Shown piece by piece: positions 1-9,757 of a stretch of DNA of 64,000 bases. A program made the position numbers and the translations under genes. The notes beneath the pieces are model-generated. The model made no database searches. It was given only the letters and a program-made list of their open reading frames with translations, and was not told where the DNA came from. The stretch is taken from positions 2,783,001 to 2,847,000 of the forward strand of contig NC_014248.1 of NCBI RefSeq assembly GCF_000196515.1, written 5' to 3'. This DNA is from 'Nostoc azollae' 0708. GTDB taxonomy: Bacteria; Cyanobacteriota; Cyanobacteriia; Cyanobacteriales; Nostocaceae. Positions within the stretch are counted from its first letter, which is position 1; each line of letters begins with the position of its first letter.

Positions 1-942
1 TCCATAAAGCTGTTTGCATAAATTCCCTTGGTTCTCCAGCTAGAACGGACTGTATATCCTTGATGACTTCCTCTGTCGTACCAAGGCTAACGTTTTTAGG
101 TGTAAAGCCATATTCATGGGGTACGAGGAGTAAGCGTTCTAATTCTTGTGTTTTGGATGATGAGAAGCCGATAATGGCAGTGCGCTCGCCCAGTAAATCA
201 CAACTACCTTCTAAACCCTTGACAAAGGTATATTTCTTCAATTCGAGCAGTTCTAAAGCAACTTAAAACATTGCTTCGGTCCGTGGATGGACAAAACCCG
301 CAATAATGTGAGCATAACCAGCATAGGGATACCATATTAATTCCATTGTTGCCAGTGGTGGACGCTTACCTAGTCGGTCGCGGTATTCCCAAATAGTTTG
401 GGTCAGAGGAAAAAGTGTTGGTGTGTGAATAAAACCAATTCCAGTTTTTTCAAATACCTGCTGAGTTGTAGGCAGAGGTAAATTAGTCCAATCTACTCCT
501 AAACCTTGCCAAATCTCGATTAAAGATAAACCATATTTTGTCGAATAGCAATAGCTTCGCTCGCCAAAGGCACCGCCTCCATGCATAATCACAGGTTGTC
601 CCGTCGCAGCTAATTATTAATTAATAAAGTTATAATCATATTAATTGGTGCAGTACGGGTTCTGCCATCATAGGGTATGCCTAAAACTATGACGGGTTGA
701 GTTATGGGTTGCAACTTAGGACCGAGTTCATTATAAGCATCCAACATCCCGGCTAACTCTTCCCCAGTGGGTCGCTTGATCCGGTGAGCAATTAAAAACG
801 CGCCGATTTGTGCTGGTGTCGCTTCGGCTAATAACATCATTTTCATTGCAATAGCAGCTTCAGCACGGGTGAGATTTTCTGAAGTGTGACTACCACTACC
901 ACTACCGACTTTTTGGATAGATTCTCTAAATATATTGGTCAT
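1..942 (-). pseudogene. TrpD-like (anthranilate phosphoribosyltransferase family) pseudogene, 3' end outside window
   Basis: Reading leftward from an ATG at 942, the product resembles the cyanobacterial anthranilate phosphoribosyltransferase-family proteins that are TrpD paralogues (early motif RAEAAIAMKMMLLAEATPAQIGAF, glycine-rich HGGGAFGE near 590). Two lesions are visible. The frame is lost around 600-630, where the expected alanine-rich segment before HGGGAFGE has become AT-rich. An in-frame TAA at 263-265 then interrupts MF(stop)VALELLE, which continues cleanly to the window edge and is best explained by a glutamine codon turned stop. The gene lies beside ntcB remnants, so it may once have been part of the nitrate cluster; that link is an inference from context. 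It cannot give a full-length enzyme. Its reaction is unproven, because members of this subfamily are not all tryptophan enzymes. Confidence 0.75.
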
Positions 943-1005
943 TAGTCATTAGTCATTGGTCATTGGGCATTGGAGGTCATTAGGAAAATTACTTCCCCAT
1001 CTTTC

Positions 1006-1078
1006 TCATCTCCCTCATCTTTCTCATCTCCCTCATCTTCCTCATCTTCCTCATCTTCCTCATCTTCCTCATCTTCCT
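1006..1078. repeat. 9-bp tandem repeat (CATCTTCCT)n
   Basis: About eight near-identical copies of CATCTTCCT or CATCTCCCT lie between the TrpD-like pseudogene and the ntcB remnant. The array is open in one frame as a His-Leu-Pro periodicity, which is an artefact of the repeat and not a protein. Such short tandem repeats are common in heterocystous cyanobacteria. Confidence 0.85.
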
Positions 1079-1088
1079 ACAACTTCCA

Positions 1089-1894
1089 TTAAGACGCTTG
1101 CGCTATGTTGTCCTGTACTAGTTGCCAAAAGTGTTGAATAGGAGGAATTTCCAGACGGTGTTGAGTTCTTACCATGACTACCCGACGAGTCAAACTGGAA
1201 TTATCTGGTAAATTACTATTGCTAGCTAGAGGACGGACTACAAGACTGGGATCAAATTTTGCTTCTATTAATGCGGAATGGGGTAGTAAACCTATTAGTT
1301 CTCCTTGACGGACTACTCGCCGAAAAGCATCTAAGGTGTTAACTTCTAAGGCTGCTTGAAGTTTCGCTTCTAGTTGATCAAAGCAATCTTGAATTAAACG
1401 CTACATTCCATAACCATCTTTAAATACCACTTGGGTATAAAGAATTAACACTGACCAAGGCATAGATTCAAACTTGGCTAGGGGATGATTAGCTGCTGTT
1501 AAGACTTCTATGGGTTCATAATATAATGTTTGTACGAGCATTTCTTTGCCAGTGATTATAAACCGATTGTGCATGACAATTGCTAAATCTACTAGGCCAT
1601 CTTTGAGAACTTTGAGGGAGCGATCACTTCCTAAAGATGTTACTCGTAGTTGCACATCTGGATAATCATGACAAAATTTTTGTAGAACTGGTGGTAGGTA
1701 AGAAGCACAGACAGAATGAATTGCCGCAATACACAATTCTGACTGCTTTCCGTCCATTTTCCGTCCATTAAATCTGTTAATTCTTGTGTGGCTGATTCCC
1801 ATTCTTGACAGATTTTACCGACACGGGGTAATAAGTGTTCACCCCCTAATGTCAGTTTGGCATGAGTTGGTCTGTGAAACAGTTTACAAATCAA
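1089..1894 (-). pseudogene. ntcB: NtcB-type LysR nitrate-assimilation activator, pseudogene
   Basis: Leftward translation matches the effector-binding part of NtcB, the LysR-type activator of nitrate assimilation genes in cyanobacteria. Segments include LFHRPTHAKLTLGGEHLLPR, CIAAIHSVCASYLPPVLQKF and QLRVTSLGSDRSLKVLKDG. Three lesions are seen. The N-terminal helix-turn-helix (about 40 residues) is absent: the remnant starts at the end of the HTH-dimerisation segment, immediately against the Rieske stop codon. An 11-bp tandem duplication (unit ATGGACGGAAA on the coding strand, about 1748-1770) shifts the frame. A TAG at 1401-1403 interrupts GYGM(stop)RLIQDCFDQLEAKL, after which the frame stays open to a natural TAA at 1089-1091. 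Without the DNA-binding domain it cannot act as an activator. Confidence 0.85.
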
Positions 1895-2331
1895 GCTTGT
1901 TTCACAAATACAGAATCGCTTTCAATCTTAGTGAGGTAGGTTTTTAATGGTGTTTCGGCTGGGCCTTCTTGTACTTTGCCATCACGAGCAAATTCTGCAT
2001 CATGACAAGGACAGACAAACTGATTTTTATTTGTTTTCCAAGCAACTGTACAACCTTTGTGAGTGCAGGTAGAGTTAACAGCAATCAAATCTTTGGCGGC
2101 TTTGGATGTACCTACTACTAAAACTGCACCCACTGGGGAATCTGCTACTAATAATTGTCCCGTTTTGTCTAATTCTGCCACAGTACCCACTTTTTGCCAT
2201 TTTTGAGTAGCTGCAGCAGATGTAGAAGATGCTGATGTGGTTGTTTCAGTAGAACAGGCTGCGATCGCTACAGGTAAGGAACTAGCTAATAAACCTAAAC
2301 CCACCCAATTAAAGAATTCACGTCGTTTCAT
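1891..2331 (-). CDS. Rieske [2Fe-2S] domain protein with Tat/lipoprotein signal
   Basis: An intact 146-residue protein. The N-terminus has a twin-arginine stretch (KRREFF, residues 2-7), a hydrophobic segment and a lipobox-like AIAAC (Cys26). It is therefore probably exported folded, and perhaps lipidated, on the periplasmic or lumenal side. A Ser/Thr/Ala-rich linker follows. The Rieske motifs are CTHKGC (Cys89, His91, Cys94) and CPCH (Cys107, Cys109, His110): two Cys and two His bind the cluster and the other two Cys can form the stabilising disulfide. It is shorter than petC and lacks the PetC membrane-anchor layout, so it is an auxiliary Rieske protein of unknown electron partner. Its 3' end directly adjoins the deletion that beheaded ntcB, yet it ends in its own stop. 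Confidence 0.85.
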   Translation of the reverse strand: MKRREFFNWVGLGLLASSLPVAIAACSTETTTSASSTSAAATQKWQKVGTVAELDKTGQLLVADSPVGAVLVVGTSKAAKDLIAVNSTCTHKGCTVAWKTNKNQFVCPCHDAEFARDGKVQEGPAETPLKTYLTKIESDSVFVKQA

Positions 2332-2480
2332 AGATGTTGTAATTTATGGTCTGATTTTTAACTAGCACTCATTATTACTCATCAGCTTAGAGACTGTCAT
2401 TATTTTGACCTTTTGACACAGTTTGTAATATTATTTATTCAGTAATGAATAAATACACCAATTTATTTTATTGTTATTAT

Positions 2481-4195
2481 ATGAAGATTGATCCAAGCTA
2501 TCTTTCTGTAGGTGTTCTCTTTAAACGCCAATCTACATTTTTTATTACAAATAATCAAAGAGCCTATGCTTGGAACTCAGAGTGTGTATCAGATTTGATA
2601 AATGACTAAACAATTTGTTTTGGCAAAAGAAAGCAAGGATAAGATATTAATCATTTTCTTGGTGGAGTTCTTATTGTTAAATATTCTGTTTATGGTACAT
2701 TTGATCAAGATCAGCATGGAATTATTTATTGATGGGCAGCAAAGAATAGCAACATTTACTTTATTGGTAGCTTGTTTGATTAAATTTTACAAAATTTTAG
2801 AATCTGATGCTAAAAAATCAGGAGGCAATAATAATTTACAAATTATATAAAGACGAAGTAAAGAATTGTTCAATAGATTTATTGAATTTGAACAAGAAAT
2901 TCAGAGAGTGGTTACACCTGTAGAGGTTTTAGAACTTTCAAAATCTGATCATTCTTTCTATAGTGATTTAATTCGTGGTGTTAACACTTCACCATTAAGG
3001 TATTCAAATTATAAAATTTGATCTGCATATAAAGGACTGGATAAAACATTAAAATCAATTGTTGATAAACGTAGCACAATTGAAGAAGAAATTGATTACC
3101 TTGAAATTGTTCAGAAAATTTTAGATAATGACTTTAGTGTACTACAAATGGCTAGTGATAAAAAGGAGGAAGCTTTTAGATTATTTCAAGTTATTAATGA
3201 TAGAGGAACAAATTTGACAGATGGAGGTTTATTAAGAGCTAAAACTTTAGATATTTTAGAAAATATTCCTCAATAACAGAGAAGAGTTGAAGAATTATGG
3301 GATGACATTCTTTCTTGCTGATTATCCGTCTAATACCAGCGACTATTTGAATTGGATCTATGATTCTTTCCACGGTAATAGACCAAAACAAAATGCTGTG
3401 TTTGATATGTTTATTGATAAATTTTTTCCAGAACATCAAAAAGAAAGATCATATAACAACCAATAATACAGAGAATTTTAGAAAAACAATGCAACATATT
3501 AAAGGACACATACTTCAATGTCGAAAATTAGTTAAAGGGGAATGGTTATATCCAGAACAGCAACCTATAAATAAATGGTTGGGATAGAACTCGTTTAAAT
3601 ATTCTTTTAATTGAACTTGGACATACTTTATCAATTCCCTTGTTGCTTGCCTCATCTGAACTAGATCATAAGAACTTTTCAGAGATAGTTGAAATGTTAG
3701 AGAGAATTTTTTTTAGATATAAATTAATATGTAGTGAACATATAAGTTCATTAAAAAGTATTTCTTCTAAAGAAGCTCTTAATATTCGCAACAATTTCCA
3801 ATTGTATAGCATTGAAACCCTAATAACATAACGATCCAATCAAAAGCTGCAGAACAAACTTTTAGAAATTCATTAACACTGCTTCAATATTAAGGAACTG
3901 GTACAAGCAATAAACCGCTTAGGTATTTTCTTCTGTCTGTTGAATATTATTAGCAATGGGATAAAAATGGAGCGAATGGAAAACCTGTATGTCATGATAA
4001 AAGCAGAGTTTATGATTTTGCAGGAACATCTATTGAACACGTATACCCTCGGAATCCCGCTAAAAGTGATAAGCATGGGGAGCAACGCGATTTTGTGAGG
4101 TGGGGTAAAAACTGTGCGATCGCTAAACCCAAAACAGGCATCGATAAAAATCATTTACGGTCAACTTCAAATAATACATACATAGATATTAGATG
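2481..4195 (+). pseudogene. DUF262/DUF1524 (GmrSD-like) restriction-type protein, pseudogene
   Basis: The frame opens with ATG at 2481 (MKIDPSYLSVGVLFKRQSTF, then NNQRAYAWN) and shows the DUF262 signature IDGQQRIATFTLL near 2730. Further matching pieces are INDRGTNLTDGGLLRAKTLD near 3195 and, near 4030, the DUF1524 HNH-like motif TSIEHVYPRNP. These two domains in this order are typical of GmrSD-type modification-dependent restriction enzymes and related phage-defence proteins. The reading frame is broken many times: stops after VSDLIND, after QII at 2850, after YSNYKI near 3020 and after IPQ near 3274, plus several frameshifts. AT content is high. The gene is dead, and its family assignment rests on motifs only. 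The right boundary is approximate. Confidence 0.75.
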
Positions 4196-4334
4196 AAATT
4201 ACCTAGATAAATTTATCAGATGAGAGAAGTTGAGACAGACTGGTATTGTGGCCAAAAAAAAGGTAGGATTTCCAAAGAAAAAACAGGGAACGCCTACCAT
4301 TAATGACAAAAATATATATTGAAGTCTTGACTTA

Positions 4335-4774
4335 AGCAAATGTTTGAAAAATTTTCAAGAGCAAGTTACGAAACTTTTGGAAGAAAATAACATTCCCCAA
4401 TGGAATGGACAAACTTTTAAGGCCCATGAAGAAAAGATTAGAGAAGGTGCATTAATATGGATGAATTTATTGCTTCAGCAGTAGGAGAGCATTCTAAAAC
4501 TCTGGTTAAACAAAGGAATTATCTTTTACGTGCCTATGGGGAGGAACGTTTGAATTATGCTAAAGTTTTAGCCCGTAAATTACCTATTGGTAGTGGAGCT
4601 ATGGAAAGTTTAATCCGCCAAGTTGTCAATTTAAAAATGAAAGAAAAGAGTGAATTTTGGTTAAAAGAAAATGCGGAAATTATTTTACATCTTTGTTGTC
4701 AATGGATAGCTGGAAGTTGGCATAATTTGTGTAATTCCATTTTTACCTCTTTTATCGATCTTCAAACTGTCTAA
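4335..4774 (+). pseudogene. ISKra4-family transposase remnant (C-terminal part)
   Basis: Two overlapping frames carry the C-terminal part of an ISKra4-type transposase. The first reads EENNIPQWNGQTFKAHEEKIREGALIW (about 4378-4460). The second, from 4457, has the diagnostic LPIGSGAMESLIRQVVNLKM, then FWLKENAEIILHLCCQWIAG, ending at TAA 4772-4774. The N-terminal catalytic half is missing and a frameshift joins the two pieces, so it is inactive. It lies directly against truncated narB, so the element or its deletion probably removed the first part of narB. I could not identify terminal inverted repeats. Confidence 0.75.
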
Positions 4775-4799
4775 TATTTTAGACCTACAACTCCCATTT

Positions 4800-6593
4800 A
4801 ACAGAATTTTCTGTGCTAATCAATATTCGATGCTAATTCGCGGTTGTGTATGTCTAGTGAGGTATCTGGGTACATTCAGAGTTTTGGTGCTGATGGTCCT
4901 CCTTTTTTTTACGATGATTTGCAATTAACTGATTGTGCTTTTTTAATTGGGACAAATACCGCAGAATGTCACCCAATTGTTTTTAACAGATTGGCAAAAT
5001 ATCATCAAAAAATCGTCACGTCAAAATGGTAGTTGTTGACCCGCATCGCACTCCCGCCGTAGAATTCGCAGACTGACATTTAGCCATTCGTCCCGGTACA
5101 GATATTGATTTATTCAATGGTATAGCCTATTTATTAATGAAATGGAATGATATAGATACAGCTTTTAGGGATGATTGCACTAGCAATTTTCCAGCTTATG
5201 CAGAAGTAATTCGTCATTATTCTCCTGGTGTAGTAGTGCGTCAATGTGGAATTATTGTTCAAGATTTAGAAACAACGGCTAAATATTGGGGGAAAGCAAA
5301 ATCTGTTCTTTCTATGTAGTCAATGGGGGTTAATCAATCTTCTGAATGTACTGCAAAAGTTAGAACTATTATTAATTTACATTTGATGACTGGACAAATC
5401 GGTAAACCTGGTACTGGGTCCTTTTTCTTTAACTGGTCAACCTAATGCTATTGGAGTAAGAGAAGCCGGAGGTTTAGCACACTTGTTACCGGGATATCGG
5501 TTAATAAAAAATGAGCAACATCGCACAGAAGTTGAGGATTTTTGGGGTTTAGAAAGGGGGAAAATTTCACCGATTCCAGGTTTAACTGCTTGGGATATGA
5601 TTACTGGTTTAGAATCCGATCATGTTAAGTTATTATGTATGGATTGCAGCAACTAATCCCGCTATCAGTATGCCAGATTTATAAAGGACTAAGAAAGCAT
5701 TGTTAAAATCGCCTTTTACGATTTTAACAATGCTTATTATCCTACGGAAACTGCTGGTTATGCTCACCTTTTGCTACCTGGGGCACAATGGGGTGAAAAA
5801 ACCGAAATTATGACTAATTCTGAACGTCGTGTCACTATATGTCAGAGTTTTCATCAACCACCAAGGGAAGCAAAACTTGACTGGTAAATCTTCGCGGAAG
5901 TGGGAAGAATATTAGGTTTTGCTGATAAGTTTGCTTTTAATTATTCTGTGGAAGTTTATGTTGAGTTTGTACAATTAACTCGTCAGCGTCCTTGTGATAT
6001 GTCGGGTTTGAGTCATGAATTTTTAGCAGCACAAGGACTGACTCATTGGCCATATTCCCAAGATAATAATTCAGAAACTAAAGGTTTATATACCAATTTA
6101 CGGTTTTATACCCCAGATGGACCCGCTCAGTTTGGTATATTTTACTCTAAAGTCTTAGCAGAAGCACCTGATCCTGATTATCCTTTTGTATTAACTACTG
6201 GGCGATTAATTATATGGACATTGGCACACCCAAACCCGCACAGGTAGGATTGATAAAATTCGCCAAATGCACCCAGAACCGTTTATAGAAATTCATCCCC
6301 GTGATGCATCACAGTTGGGTATTATTGATCATCAATTGGTGGAGGTGTGATCGCGTCGCGGTTTAGGCAACTTTCCTGCTAAAATCACTAAGGCTCTCCT
6401 GGGACAGTATTTGTACTCATGCACTGGGGTGCTTTATAGGCTCATAATGCAGAAGCTAATACTCTTTCTTACCCACCCACAATCTTGTCCAGATTCTCTC
6501 CAACCTGAATTAAAAGCTTGTGCTGTGGAATTAATACTGATTAATGTAGAAACTACTACCAAAAATTATCAGCTTTTGTCCTCACAGTGGTAA
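4800..6593 (+). pseudogene. narB: Assimilatory nitrate reductase, pseudogene lacking the N-terminus
   Basis: Rightward translation gives successive NarB segments: [21 protein letters not shown] (about 4834), [92 protein letters not shown] and CPDSLQPELKACAVELI. NarB is the ferredoxin-dependent molybdopterin-guanine-dinucleotide nitrate reductase. The N-terminal [4Fe-4S] cysteine region and first molybdopterin part (roughly 150 residues) are absent. I count at least seven lesions: stops near 5030, 5075, 5319, 5885 and 6349, and frameshifts near 5420, 5650-5735 and 6215. The frameshift near 5720 coincides with a perfect inverted repeat. It cannot function. Confidence 0.9.
5695..5735. repeat. 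Perfect 17-bp inverted repeat inside narB pseudogene
   Basis: Arms 5695-5711 and 5719-5735 are exact reverse complements around a 7-nt loop (CCTTTTA). The left arm and loop still encode the expected NarB residues (KALLKSPFT). The right arm replaces the expected tyrosine-containing segment and puts the frame out before [12 protein letters not shown]-like sequence resumes. This looks like a templated quasipalindrome correction. Confidence 0.7.
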
Positions 6594-7115
6594 GCTACTA
6601 TGTATATTCATAATCAGGAATTACTGATTTAACCATAGTAAATTATGAATGCTTATGATTATTTTTTCTGATACTTAAAGGTAAGCATTCAGCTAATGCC
6701 TAACGGCACGCTACGCGAACAGCCATCAGCAGTCAGCCTTTTCAGACTAAAGCCAAAAATATCTATTTGATAATTAACCATTTCTCAAACATTCTGACTC
6801 CTGACTCCTGACTTTTTACATTTAAACTTATAGAATTAGGATATTTGTTGAGTTCTGACTATGAATCATCAACTATTAACCTTGAAGAATTAAATTTTTT
6901 CCCAGTTGCAAAGTTTGTTAAGTTAGAAAATACTATCATCTTTTCTATGCTGTAGATTTATCTATGAGGACTTTTATTTTTTTTATTTTTGTAGTTTTTA
7001 ACTTGCAGCCTCTTCCATATTGCAGAAAGTACAAAGTTTAGTTACTTTCTCCATCTACAAAAAGATTTTTACTGCTGACTGCTGCTGTAACTTTAAATGA
7101 GGTCTATCAAAAAAA
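6594..7115. other. Gene-free spacer between narB and psiE
   Basis: AT-rich spacer of about 520 bp. It holds one copy of a dispersed repeat (6687-6815) and otherwise no recognisable gene or RNA. The last 20 bases include GAGG, a plausible ribosome-binding site for the PsiE-like gene. Confidence 0.6.
6687..6815 (+). repeat. Dispersed repeat family B, copy 1
   Basis: This copy contains the family core GCCAAAAATATCTATTTGATA followed by TTAACCATTTCTCAAACATT and ends in CTGACTCCTGACTCCTGAC. Other copies are at 16032-16142, 30722-30900 (reverse) and 54861-54945. It carries the outer CTAATGCCTAACGGCACGCTACGCG part that only the 30.7-kb copy shares. Confidence 0.8.
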
Positions 7116-7574
7116 ATGAAAAAGCTAATCAAACAGTTGATACAAGCTATCAGTGATGAAAATTTTAGGTATTTGATAGAAAATGTAGAGGTAGTAGTAT
7201 CAAAATTGTTATCTATCCTGATGGTGTTAGTCATTTTTGCAGTTTTAGCCGACTTAGCTATATTTATAGTCAAGCAAATACTTTCCCAATCAGAAGGAAG
7301 TTTGAATCAGAATTTGTTTAAAGTATTTGGGTTATTTCTCAATGTTTTGATTGCTTTAGAAATTTTAGAAAATATCAGTGGTTATCTAAAAAAGCACGTT
7401 TTACAAGTTGAATTAGTTATTGTAACTTCGTTAATTGCTATTGCCAGAAAAATCATTATCCTTGATTTAAAAATAACCGATGGTATAGAAATTATTGGTT
7501 TAGGAATTGCTATTCTTGCCCTATCAGTTAGTTATTTTATAATTCGCAGTAGCAATTCCAAAACAGAACATTAA
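7116..7574 (+). CDS. PsiE-like (phosphate-starvation-inducible E family) membrane protein
   Basis: A 152-residue integral membrane protein with about four hydrophobic segments (roughly residues 28-52, 68-88, 98-113 and 124-145) and short polar ends. Size, segment spacing and the FRYLIENVEVVVSKLLSILM start recall the PsiE family, whose molecular role is unknown. The frame is intact and a GAGG sits upstream of the ATG. It lies between the narB and narM pseudogenes on the same strand, so it survived the decay around it. It need not be a nitrate gene. Family assignment is by overall resemblance and carries moderate certainty. Confidence 0.6.
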   Translation: MKKLIKQLIQAISDENFRYLIENVEVVVSKLLSILMVLVIFAVLADLAIFIVKQILSQSEGSLNQNLFKVFGLFLNVLIALEILENISGYLKKHVLQVELVIVTSLIAIARKIIILDLKITDGIEIIGLGIAILALSVSYFIIRSSNSKTEH

Positions 7575-7704
7575 ACCAGAACGGATTGTAATCGGATGAC
7601 CAATAATTCCTTAATGCTAAACACTGCCTGATTTATTTTTAGAATCAATCCCAAATAGTTGGACTAAGACTGAGGAAAGTCCAAAATTCAAAATCCAAAA
7701 TCAG

Positions 7705-8153
7705 ATGACAGAATTATTTGCATTTGAAGGTGACTTTGTTGATAATTTACGTTGCATATTGATGCAGGTATGTTAGAAATTAGATACCTGTGGTATCAAG
7801 CTAAGATTGTCTGATTGGAATCGAATCTATCAGAACGTGGTAATTTAGTCGAATTACCTTGTTCTACTGCAACAGAGATTCAATCTCATCAAGAGTATCT
7901 ACAAAATTTAATTTTGGAACTTACAGGGACACCAGCTACCAAATTACCTGTTGAATCTCTTCCCCCTTGGATGAATACTACGACTGTACCACCTAGCCTT
8001 GAGGAGAAACTACAAGAAATAGGTGTCACCATTACCTTGCAACAGTGGGGAATGTTAACTCCATTACAACGGTTTGTCCTAATTAAACTTAGCCGTTCGG
8101 GACATGAAAACAAAAATTTTCCCAAAGCAATGGCAGAATTTAATCTGCTTTAG
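7705..8153 (+). pseudogene. narM: NarM-type nitrate reductase-associated protein, pseudogene
   Basis: The ATG at 7705 starts MTELFAFEGDFVDNLRCILMQV, which matches NarM, a small protein needed for nitrate reductase maturation or activity in cyanobacteria. A TAG interrupts directly after MQVC, and KLDTCGIKLRLSDWNR follows in the same frame. A frameshift near 7825 moves the rest into a second frame: ERGNLVELPCSTATEIQSH, then LTGTPATKLPVESLPPW, then LTPLQRFVLIKLSRSGHENKNF, ending at TAG 8151-8153. Its inactivation goes with that of narB and ntcB, so the whole nitrate-reducing step appears lost at this locus. Confidence 0.85.
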
Positions 8154-8386
8154 CCAGTACGGGTTTACTATTGTGCTTTATCCATACGGTCTTCAGTGGT
8201 AAAACCACTATAAATTGACGAATTTAGGATTTTGTATTTTGAATTGGACCAAAGCTACAGTTGGTGAAGTTATAGTGTATTTATCAATGGTGCTGCTGTT
8301 AATAAGGCTAAAGTTAAGTCTACTACCAAAACATTTGATAGCGTGGCGTAAGCCATAGAATTTGTTTAGACACACTCACTAATTCG

Positions 8387-9757
8387 ATGACAGGCAAAAA
8401 CGCAAGACATAATGCATTTCTGCGGCTAGTGTCTAGTAAGGTCGTAGCTTCTGGGTCAGAATCTCGCTACTCACTGCTTCCCAATCAAGAAATGGTCATT
8501 GGACGCGACCCTAGCTGCCAAGTTGTCTTGGATGCCATGATGTACCGGATGGTATCTCGTCGTCATGCGGTGCTTCGTCCTCTCTCTTTATCTCCAGATA
8601 GTAGATTCAGTTGGGTAATTTGCGATTTGAATAGTGCCAATGGCACTTTTTTAAATGGACAATTGTTACAAGGTTCTCAAGAATTGCACCAAGGTGATCG
8701 CATTTCTTTGGGTGCTGATGGGCCACAATTCATCTTTGAGTATGAATTCGTCCCTCAACCAACAGTAATGAGGATGAACCAAGGCACAGTCATAGCATCT
8801 GCCAAAAATCAGCAACGGCAATCTCAGCATGACTCAGTTAGCTTCACACAACTATTTCCAATTATTTCCACTGGTAAAGATTTAACTCGCAAAGCTTACC
8901 TTGTACCGGGAATATTAACAGTTATTTTTGTAGTGCTGATGTTTGGTACCGTAGGCAATCCCCAAGCAAATCAAGTAATTGTCGGGTCTTACATAGCCTC
9001 TGCTGCTTACTATTTTGTCTACCAACTTTGCGGTAAACAGAAGCCTTGGTGGATACTTATTGCTATGGCATTGAGTACAATGCTAATTTTGCTCAGTCCT
9101 TTATTAGATTTTTTTATCTTTGTATTTCGTGTAGTTCTTCCTGGTAATTTACCTTCATCTCAAGAGTCAATTACCTTCACAGAATTACTGGTGAGAATGT
9201 TGTTTGGCGCTGGTTTAATGGAGGAATTTCTCAAGGCTGTACCCGTTTTAGGTGCATATTTTATCGGTAACTCCTTGCCATCACCTTGGCGAGAACGTAT
9301 AGGTGTGTGGGAACCTCTAGATGGTATTTTGCTGGGAACTGCTTCAGCTGTAGGTTTCACTTTGCTGGAAACTCTTGGTCAATATGTACCAGTCATTACC
9401 CAAAATGTCACCCAACAATCAGGGGTAGGTGCTGGTCAATTAGTGGGTTTGCAACTACTAATTCCCCGCATTTTAGGTTCTGTTGCTGGACACATGGCTT
9501 ACAGCGGCTATTTGGGTTATTTTATCGGGTTAGCGGTTCTGAAGCCATTGATGGGTTGGCAGATTCTCGCGGTTGGTTATTTGAGTGCTTCTGCCCTCCA
9601 TGCTTTGTGGAATGCGACAGGTTCTATTAATGCCTTGCTATTGGTTATTGTCGGGGTTTTATCTTACGCTTTTTTGATGGCTGCCATCCTCAAAGCACGA
9701 GTCCTATCACCAACGCGATCGCAAAATTTTGCTACTCGTTTTCTCGAACCAAAGTAA
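8387..9757 (+). CDS. FHA domain - PrsW intramembrane protease fusion
   Basis: A 456-residue protein in two parts. Residues about 28-120 form a forkhead-associated (FHA) phosphothreonine-binding domain with the canonical residues IGRD (Arg40), SRRH (57-60) and NSANGT (82-87). After a polar linker, residues about 168-435 are polytopic membrane and carry PrsW-family motifs: MEEFLKAVPV (Glu279-Glu280), EPLDGILLGTASAVGFTLLET (from Glu309), GHMAYSGYLGY (His369) and ALHALWNATG (His405). PrsW proteins are glutamic-type intramembrane proteases that cleave anti-sigma factors in Bacillus. Here a cytosolic phosphopeptide reader is fused to the protease, suggesting cleavage recruited or gated by threonine phosphorylation (inference). 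Neighbouring genes also carry FHA or phosphatase domains. Confidence 0.85.
   Translation: MTGKNARHNAFLRLVSSKVVASGSESRYSLLPNQEMVIGRDPSCQVVLDAMMYRMVSRRHAVLRPLSLSPDSRFSWVICDLNSANGTFLNGQLLQGSQELHQGDRISLGADGPQFIFEYEFVPQPTVMRMNQGTVIASAKNQQRQSQHDSVSFTQLFPIISTGKDLTRKAYLVPGILTVIFVVLMFGTVGNPQANQVIVGSYIASAAYYFVYQLCGKQKPWWILIAMALSTMLILLSPLLDFFIFVFRVVLPGNLPSSQESITFTELLVRMLFGAGLMEEFLKAVPVLGAYFIGNSLPSPWRERIGVWEPLDGILLGTASAVGFTLLETLGQYVPVITQNVTQQSGVGAGQLVGLQLLIPRILGSVAGHMAYSGYLGYFIGLAVLKPLMGWQILAVGYLSASALHALWNATGSINALLLVIVGVLSYAFLMAAILKARVLSPTRSQNFATRFLEPK

Noticed and set aside
956-1141. A His-Leu-Pro-rich 61-codon frame
   Set aside because: It is the translation of a 9-bp tandem repeat lying between two pseudogenes, with no family resemblance.
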